DNA of 18,519 nt from Bacillaceae bacterium UBA7792 (lineage in GTDB: Bacteria > Bacillota > Bacilli > Bacillales > Cytobacillaceae). A model generated the notes under the pieces. It did not search any database. It worked only from the letters and a program-made list of their open reading frames with translations, and was not told the origin of the DNA. Shown in pieces: positions 14,613-18,519 of the stretch; within the stretch, counting starts at the first letter, position 1, and each line of letters opens with the position of its first letter. The stretch lies in the NCBI GenBank assembly GCA_002480735.1, contig DLCS01000165.1, forward strand, positions 19,591 to 38,109. The letters run 5' to 3'. A program made the translations under genes and the position numbers.

Positions 14613-14981
14613 GTGAAAAGAACGGGCCTCTTGCTCATCTTCTTTCTTGCTATTATTCTTTCCGCATGTAGTGGGGATGGATATAAGAATTTATCGACAG
14701 AAGAAGCTAAGAAATTGGTGGACGATAGCGAGGCTGTCGTATTAGATGTTAGAACACCAGAAGAATTTGAAGAAGGGCATATTCCGAAAGCAACATTGAT
14801 TCCATTGCAGGAATTAGAGAGCAGACTGGGTGAATTAGATAAGGACGAAACCTATCTAGTTGTTTGTCGAAGTGGAAACCGCTCTGCTCAAGCGAGTGAG
14901 CTTTTAGTTCAGGAAGGTTTCAAGAAGGTTTATAATATGACGCGCGGGATGAACACCTGGGACGATGAAATTGAAAAATGA
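14613..14981 (+). CDS. Rhodanese-like lipoprotein
   Basis: A 122-residue secreted lipoprotein. The signal peptide ends in the lipobox LSAC with C19 as the lipidated residue, so the mature protein should sit on the outer face of the membrane. A single rhodanese domain follows: VVLDVRTPEEFEEGHIPKA (about 42-60) and the active-site loop CRSGNRS with C85, and a C-terminal GMNTWDDEI. Rhodanese domains carry sulfur as a Cys persulfide. The start is GTG at 14613, with AGGTGATT a few bases before it. It is the second gene after the VOC protein, and a strong hairpin downstream ends the unit. Confidence 0.9.
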   Translation: MKRTGLLLIFFLAIILSACSGDGYKNLSTEEAKKLVDDSEAVVLDVRTPEEFEEGHIPKATLIPLQELESRLGELDKDETYLVVCRSGNRSAQASELLVQEGFKKVYNMTRGMNTWDDEIEK

Positions 14982-15030
14982 ACAAAAGAATAGTAGCTTT
15001 TCCAATCCCTAAAGTTGGGAGATGACTTTT

Positions 15031-15068
15031 AAAAGCTTGAGCTCTTTTCCATAAGAGCCCAAGCTTTT
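15031..15068. terminator. Bidirectional terminator between convergent genes
   Basis: AAAAGCTTG-A-GCTCTT (15031-15046) pairs with AAGAGC-C-CAAGCTTTT (15053-15068), with one A-C mismatch and a six-base loop. The stem ends in T or A runs on both sides, so it can serve the plus-strand rhodanese gene and the minus-strand small gene. Confidence 0.75.
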
Positions 15069-15080
15069 GGATCTAATTCT

Positions 15081-15335
15081 TTACCACCAGAAGAGCGACA
15101 ACAGACCAATGGCTGCGATTGCTCCGATTGCAATACCGAAGCCCCATCCCCAACCCCAGCCAAACCCGTAACCAAATCCACCTAAGTTTCGCCGTCTTGC
15201 AAGTGGCTGCAAGTATACACGGTTAGGAGTGACCCGATGAATAATACCTCTATGCACCCTGCCGTCATGAGTTCTAATTTCAACAGCTCTTCCTCTATAT
15301 TTATGACACATGGCATGAAAATGCTGGACTGACAT
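15081..15335 (-). CDS. Small protein: possible Sm-like domain plus Gly/Trp-rich membrane tail
   Basis: An 84-residue protein. Residues about 13-45 (RGRAVEIRTHDGRVHRGIIH, then RVTPNRVYLQPL) read like the bent beta-sheet of an Sm/LSm or SH3-type barrel: a charged strand, DGRVHRG turn, and VYL strand. Residues 46-49 are basic (ARRR). Residues 52-84 are a Gly/Trp-rich stretch (GFGYGFGWGWGWGFG) running into a hydrophobic segment ending in FWW. No homologue is recognised with confidence. The ATG at 15335 is eight bases after GGAGG; an upstream ATG (15350) has a poorer site. It sits between convergent and tandem genes, next to the YjaZ-like protease, with an imperfect hairpin just before it. Confidence 0.6.
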   Translation of the reverse strand: MSVQHFHAMCHKYRGRAVEIRTHDGRVHRGIIHRVTPNRVYLQPLARRRNLGGFGYGFGWGWGWGFGIAIGAIAAIGLLSLFWW

Positions 15336-15354
15336 ATACAATTCCTCCATTCCT

Positions 15355-15387
15355 ATGAGTATATACCATCTTATGATGGTTACTCAT
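15355..15387 (-). promoter_or_regulatory. Imperfect inverted repeat before the small Gly/Trp-rich protein gene
   Basis: ATGAGTA (15355-15361) pairs with TACTCAT (15381-15387) and ACCATC (15365-15370) pairs with GATGGT (15375-15380), leaving a three-base bulge. It lies some 20 bases before the start codon on the minus strand; it could be an operator or a leader hairpin. Confidence 0.4.
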
Positions 15388-15439
15388 AAAAATAGTGGAC
15401 AAATACTCTGAGTTAATCGTGGAATTATGGCGAATGTCG

Positions 15440-16213
15440 CTACTTCAAAAAGCTTTGAGAAGGCTCGTTGAGTAATTCACCTACTGTCGAATGCTGTTCT
15501 TTTATGAACTTTTGGACCAGATAATAACCTACACAGTATCCTAACATCCTAGGGGAATCAGGTAGTCCATATAGAATTTCATCATGATCAATACTAGATT
15601 TTCTTGTATGGATGTAGGGAGATACTTTTGTTCTCCACATTTGTTCTAGTTCTTCCTCTGAATAAAAGGACATCCAATGCGATAAATAGCTCTGTCCGAA
15701 CCGTTCAAGGACAGCGCTTTCAGCCAATCCTTCTAAAATAAGTGTATCCAGTAGTACATAGTCTTTTTCCGCTTTTTGATAATGGGTTAGACGACAAACA
15801 TGATTGTATTCATGCGTCAGTAAGGCTCGAATTTCCATTTCGCTGTTATCCGTAGAGATAAATAGAAATAATTTATCTTTAAAGGCAAGACCTGCTTTTC
15901 CGTTAAATTCTTGCTTCAAGATTTCGTTATGTGCATCGGAAGGAAAAATGAAAATAGGAATATCTGGACCATGCCATAATTGCTGAAGCTTCTTTTCCTC
16001 CTCCACTACAATATCCCAAATTCGCTTTTCTTTTAATTGTCTCACTTGCTCTTTCCCATCTTTATCGGGCTGATACATTCCGTGCAGGACTAGATACTCA
16101 TAGATTTCATAGGTCGTTGCATTTTCAAATAATCCGATTAACTGTTTGCAAAGCTCAAGAGGCTTGTCATAGGAATTCAAAAGCCATTTATCCGTTCTAA
16201 TAATCAAAACCAT
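15440..16213 (-). CDS. yjaZ: YjaZ-like DUF2268 putative zinc metalloprotease
   Basis: A 257-residue protein matching the DUF2268 family, predicted zinc-dependent proteases including B. subtilis YjaZ. The gluzincin-like motif HEYNH is at 134-138 and a downstream LEGLAE (about 160-165) offers the third ligand Glu. No signal peptide or membrane segment is evident, so it is probably cytoplasmic. The substrate is unknown. The start is uncertain: GGGGG sits directly before the ATG at 16213, with almost no spacing, but seven bases before an in-frame TTG at 16207. It is not obviously an operon partner of the small gene downstream (about 100 bases). Confidence 0.85.
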   Translation of the reverse strand: MVLIIRTDKWLLNSYDKPLELCKQLIGLFENATTYEIYEYLVLHGMYQPDKDGKEQVRQLKEKRIWDIVVEEEKKLQQLWHGPDIPIFIFPSDAHNEILKQEFNGKAGLAFKDKLFLFISTDNSEMEIRALLTHEYNHVCRLTHYQKAEKDYVLLDTLILEGLAESAVLERFGQSYLSHWMSFYSEEELEQMWRTKVSPYIHTRKSSIDHDEILYGLPDSPRMLGYCVGYYLVQKFIKEQHSTVGELLNEPSQSFLK

Positions 16214-16336
16214 ACCCCCATTTGTGGATGATTCTACATATCATATGAAAAAGATTGATGGAGGTAATATGTTTTTTTCTCCGTGATTTGGATACGTTAA
16301 AAAAGAATCGAAAAAGAAGGCTGGGGTGAAAGTATT

Positions 16337-16801
16337 TTGAGAGAAAAAAGGCATATGGTTTTTAATTTTTCGATTATCATCATTCCGTGGTTATCCTTAT
16401 TGTTTCTGGGAAAGAGTCATATAAAGCGGTTTTCCTTCGCTGGAATTATCATTGTCATTTTCGAGATCATCAATCATATATATGGTCATAAAAGGAAATG
16501 GTGGAAATTCTATGATAAGCGCAAATCCTTTTTTAAGGATGAGCTTCCTTTTAGCATTGGACCCTATATGCCGCTGTCCATGTGGATATTAAAATACTCA
16601 TATGGAAATTTTAAAAAGTTCGTACTGATAAATGTAATTTCGGATGGGCTTTTTGCATTTCTTCTGATTGATATCTTGAAAAGATTTAAAATTATTAGGC
16701 TCAATCGGTTAAACCATGTCCAGTTTTTTTGGTATCTGCACTATAAAGCCTATTTATTATATGGGGTACAGTACCTATATGAAAAGCTAAGAAGTCAGTA
16801 A
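16337..16801 (+). CDS. Unknown integral membrane protein
   Basis: A 154-residue basic membrane protein with about three hydrophobic segments (about 8-24, 31-48, 95-112) separated by Lys/Arg- and Trp-rich loops (HKRKWWKFYDKR). No family is recognised with confidence, and no catalytic motif is visible. The start is TTG at 16337, seven bases after GGGGTGA (16323-16329), which is a good site. A tiny upstream frame of 23 codons ends inside that ribosome site. The gene is divergent from the YjaZ-like gene. Confidence 0.65.
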   Translation: MREKRHMVFNFSIIIIPWLSLLFLGKSHIKRFSFAGIIIVIFEIINHIYGHKRKWWKFYDKRKSFFKDELPFSIGPYMPLSMWILKYSYGNFKKFVLINVISDGLFAFLLIDILKRFKIIRLNRLNHVQFFWYLHYKAYLLYGVQYLYEKLRSQ

Positions 16802-16807
16802 ACGCGG

Positions 16808-16855
16808 GGTTAGTGGGCTGTTGATGAATAACTTCTTCATCATAGACCATTAACC
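16808..16855 (+). other. Two-stage hairpin downstream of the membrane protein gene
   Basis: GGTTAGTGG (16808-16816) pairs with CCATTAACC (16847-16855), with one G-U, enclosing a second stem TGATGAA (16822-16828) / TTCATCA (16836-16842). No T-run follows, so it is not a standard intrinsic terminator, though it may slow or protect the 3' end. Confidence 0.4.
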
Positions 16856-16972
16856 TCCAACTTCAAAATTTGTAGTTATTCACCATTTACCTCTTCTACT
16901 TGATCACTCTGTTTTCCTCATCATTTAAGTTACCTTAAACCACTCACACTGTTGCACATGAATATAAAAAAA

Positions 16973-17001
16973 TTGACTATTGTTTGACTCAGGCTTAAAA
17001 T
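16973..17001 (+). promoter_or_regulatory. Promoter of the ZIP transporter gene
   Basis: TTGACT (16973-16978) and TAAAAT (16996-17001) are 17 bases apart. A second TTGACT (16984-16989) with TATAGG (17008-17013) at 18 bases could form an overlapping second promoter. No metal-regulator box is identified with confidence. Confidence 0.55.
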
Positions 17002-17059
17002 GTTTCCTATAGGCAATATTGCTGAAATCATTTTCCAAATTTAAAGGGGTTCTTGCGCT

Positions 17060-17875
17060 ATGATGGATATTTTTTATAATTTGACGCCTATAACTCAAGC
17101 GCTGATAGCTACTTTATTTACATGGGGCATGACAGCTCTAGGGGCTGCTCTCGTGTTTGCTACAAAAACCATTAACCAGCGTCTGTTAGATAGCATGTTA
17201 GGGTTTGCGGGCGGTGTGATGATTGCAGCGAGCTATTGGTCCCTGCTTTCTCCCGCAATTGAAATGTCTGCTGATAATGCGATTGGCTCTTGGTTCCCGG
17301 CGGCATTTGGTTTTTTATTAGGTGGAGTTTTTTTGTGGGGAATTGACAAAATACTGCCCCATCTTCATCCGAATTCACCCATTGGAGCAGCTGAAGGCTA
17401 CCATCCAAGGGAGAGGAAGAGAAGCACGCTCTTGGTGCTTGCGATCACACTTCATAATATCCCTGAAGGGTTAGCGGTGGGAATTGCTTTCGGGGCACTA
17501 GCCAATGGGGGTACGGAGGCATCTCTTGCTGGGGCTTTGACACTGGCACTCGGAATTGGGATTCAAAACTTCCCAGAAGGGGTCGCTGTTTCCATGCCAT
17601 TACGAGGAGAAGGGATGTCACGAAGGAAGAGCTTCCTATATGGACAGTTTTCCGGGATGGTCGAACCGATTGCTGCCGTCATTGGTGCATTTGCTGTTGC
17701 CTTTGTTGAACCATTACTTCCCTACGCATTAAGCTTTGCTGCAGGTGCGATGATCTTTGTAGTAGCGGAAGAAGTCATCCCAGGTTCACAGGAAAAAGGT
17801 AATAAAGATTTAGCATCTATGAGCTTGATGATTGGTTTTGTCGTAATGATGATTCTTGATGTGGCGTTGGGGTAA
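17060..17875 (+). CDS. ZIP-family divalent metal transporter (GufA/ZupT-like)
   Basis: A 271-residue protein with about eight hydrophobic segments. The family's metal-site helices are clear: [11 protein letters not shown] (H132, N133, P135, E136) and [11 protein letters not shown] (Q169, N170, P172, E173), followed by GMVEPIAA (E202) and AEEVIPGSQ (E237-E238). A His-containing variable loop (HLHPN, then GYHPRE) lies before segment four. Such proteins carry zinc, iron or manganese into the cytoplasm, or in some members act in the reverse direction; the metal cannot be told. AAAGGGG (17043-17049) lies about ten bases before the ATG. Monocistronic, between a good promoter and a strong terminator. 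Confidence 0.9.
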   Translation: MMDIFYNLTPITQALIATLFTWGMTALGAALVFATKTINQRLLDSMLGFAGGVMIAASYWSLLSPAIEMSADNAIGSWFPAAFGFLLGGVFLWGIDKILPHLHPNSPIGAAEGYHPRERKRSTLLVLAITLHNIPEGLAVGIAFGALANGGTEASLAGALTLALGIGIQNFPEGVAVSMPLRGEGMSRRKSFLYGQFSGMVEPIAAVIGAFAVAFVEPLLPYALSFAAGAMIFVVAEEVIPGSQEKGNKDLASMSLMIGFVVMMILDVALG

Positions 17876-17908
17876 ATGAATTCTTTTCATCAAAAAATAA
17901 ATGAGCAG

Positions 17909-17943
17909 CTGGCTATATGTTATGGCATATAGCCAGTTTTTTT
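17909..17943 (+). terminator. Intrinsic terminator of the ZIP gene
   Basis: CTGGCTATATG (17909-17919) and CATATAGCCAG (17926-17936) form a perfect eleven-base stem with a six-base loop, followed by seven T residues (17937-17943). Confidence 0.9.
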
Positions 17944-18047
17944 GTGACCAATGTCAATCCAAATTGCGTTAGACAAAGTGTATAATAGGATGTGCTCGAA
18001 TTTGTTTGCAGCATCAAATTGAAGACATTTACAAAGGAGGAGCAACA

Positions 18048-18519
18048 TTGCCGCGATCGCTTGTTCATTTTACGTTTTTATTTTTTACTCTGACAGCCTT
18101 ATCTGGTGTTTGGATGCGACTCTATCCGTTCCATTCCTTCTCCCTTACATATACGAATATTTTGCATGCCCACTCTCATTTAGCGATAATTGGCTGGGCT
18201 TTTTTAGCGGTGTTTGTGATTTTTTTGGCCACTAATTGGTCAACGATTCAACAGAAAAAGCAGGCTAAGATGATTGCTTGGACCCTTTTGATCATCTCAA
18301 TTGGCATGTTTGGCGCATTTTTATATCAAGGTTATGGTATCTATTCCATCATCATGTCCACAATTCACATTTTTGTTGAATATTGGGCCGCAATTTTCAT
18401 GTATCGCCAGCTGAAAGTTAAGCGGGATGCTCCTAAATCAGGATTGTTGTTTATTAAAGCATCGCTTCTCACCTTATTTATTTCCTCCATCGGTCCATTT
18501 GCACTCGGATATATATCGG
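18048..18519 (+). CDS. Partial membrane protein with HxHxH motif, possibly heme-copper-oxidase-I-like
   Basis: A frame open to the end of the window (157 codons seen). It starts at TTG 18048 after a strong AAGGAGGAG (18034-18042). The visible part has four or more hydrophobic segments (about 5-22, 45-62, 75-93, 100-120, 138-157). HAHSHLAIIGW at 40-50 resembles the His-rich helix of nitric-oxide-reductase/cytochrome-oxidase subunit I relatives, where the His binds heme. The assignment is tentative without the C-terminal half, where the other ligands should be. A -10-like TATAAT (17981-17986) lies upstream, without a clear -35. Confidence 0.6.
   Translation, partial: MPRSLVHFTFLFFTLTALSGVWMRLYPFHSFSLTYTNILHAHSHLAIIGWAFLAVFVIFLATNWSTIQQKKQAKMIAWTLLIISIGMFGAFLYQGYGIYSIIMSTIHIFVEYWAAIFMYRQLKVKRDAPKSGLLFIKASLLTLFISSIGPFALGYIS

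Overview
The window looks like a chromosomal segment from a low-GC, endospore-forming-type Firmicute (Bacillaceae, Bacillus/Neobacillus-like). The reasons are AT-rich DNA, strong AGGAGG-type ribosome binding sites with frequent TTG and GTG starts, sigma-A and ECF promoters of Bacillus type, and recognisable TcyP, YjaZ and Bacillus-style chemotaxis receptor homologues. This is inference from sequence character, and no genus can be fixed. No rRNA, tRNA, IS element or CRISPR array was seen.

Layout. 1-500 has no convincing protein gene but holds a good promoter (223-251), a structured transcript candidate and a strong terminator (382-414): a possible small RNA or attenuated leader. 501-1112 encodes a three-domain DNA-binding protein (Myb/SANT, MerR/AlpA-like HTH, Myb/SANT). 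1220-3930 is a signalling pair, an EAL protein followed by a dCache chemoreceptor. 4072-4704 (minus) is a LysE/RhtB exporter. 4911-5561 is a compact MazEF toxin-antitoxin module with a perfect palindrome upstream. 5694-6641 (minus) is an SDR oxidoreductase. 6855-8249 is the cystine symporter TcyP. 8395-8964 (minus) is an unknown membrane-anchored protein. 9147-10396 is an ECF sigma/anti-sigma locus in which the sigma frame is interrupted by TAG at codon 7.

10523-11149 is a TetR regulator, convergent with a minus-strand operon (13433 down to 11313) for a KstD-like FAD dehydrogenase and a CoxG-like SRPBCC protein. 13685-14981 is a VOC/PhnB two-domain protein followed by a rhodanese lipoprotein. 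15081-15335 (minus) is a small protein with a possible Sm-like N-terminus and a Gly/Trp-rich membrane tail. 15440-16213 (minus) is a YjaZ-like DUF2268 metalloprotease. 16337-16801 is an unknown membrane protein, 17060-17875 a ZIP metal transporter, and 18048 onward an unfinished membrane protein with an HxHxH motif.

Most of the region is ordinary Bacillus accessory metabolism, transport and signalling, with units separated by clear intrinsic terminators. The points most worth following are the 223-414 RNA candidate, the broken sigma gene with its intact ECF promoter and anti-sigma partner, the MazF with Lys at the usual catalytic Arg position, the EAL protein with a rewritten loop 6 beside a chemoreceptor, the kstD control region, and the Sm-like/Gly-Trp small protein.
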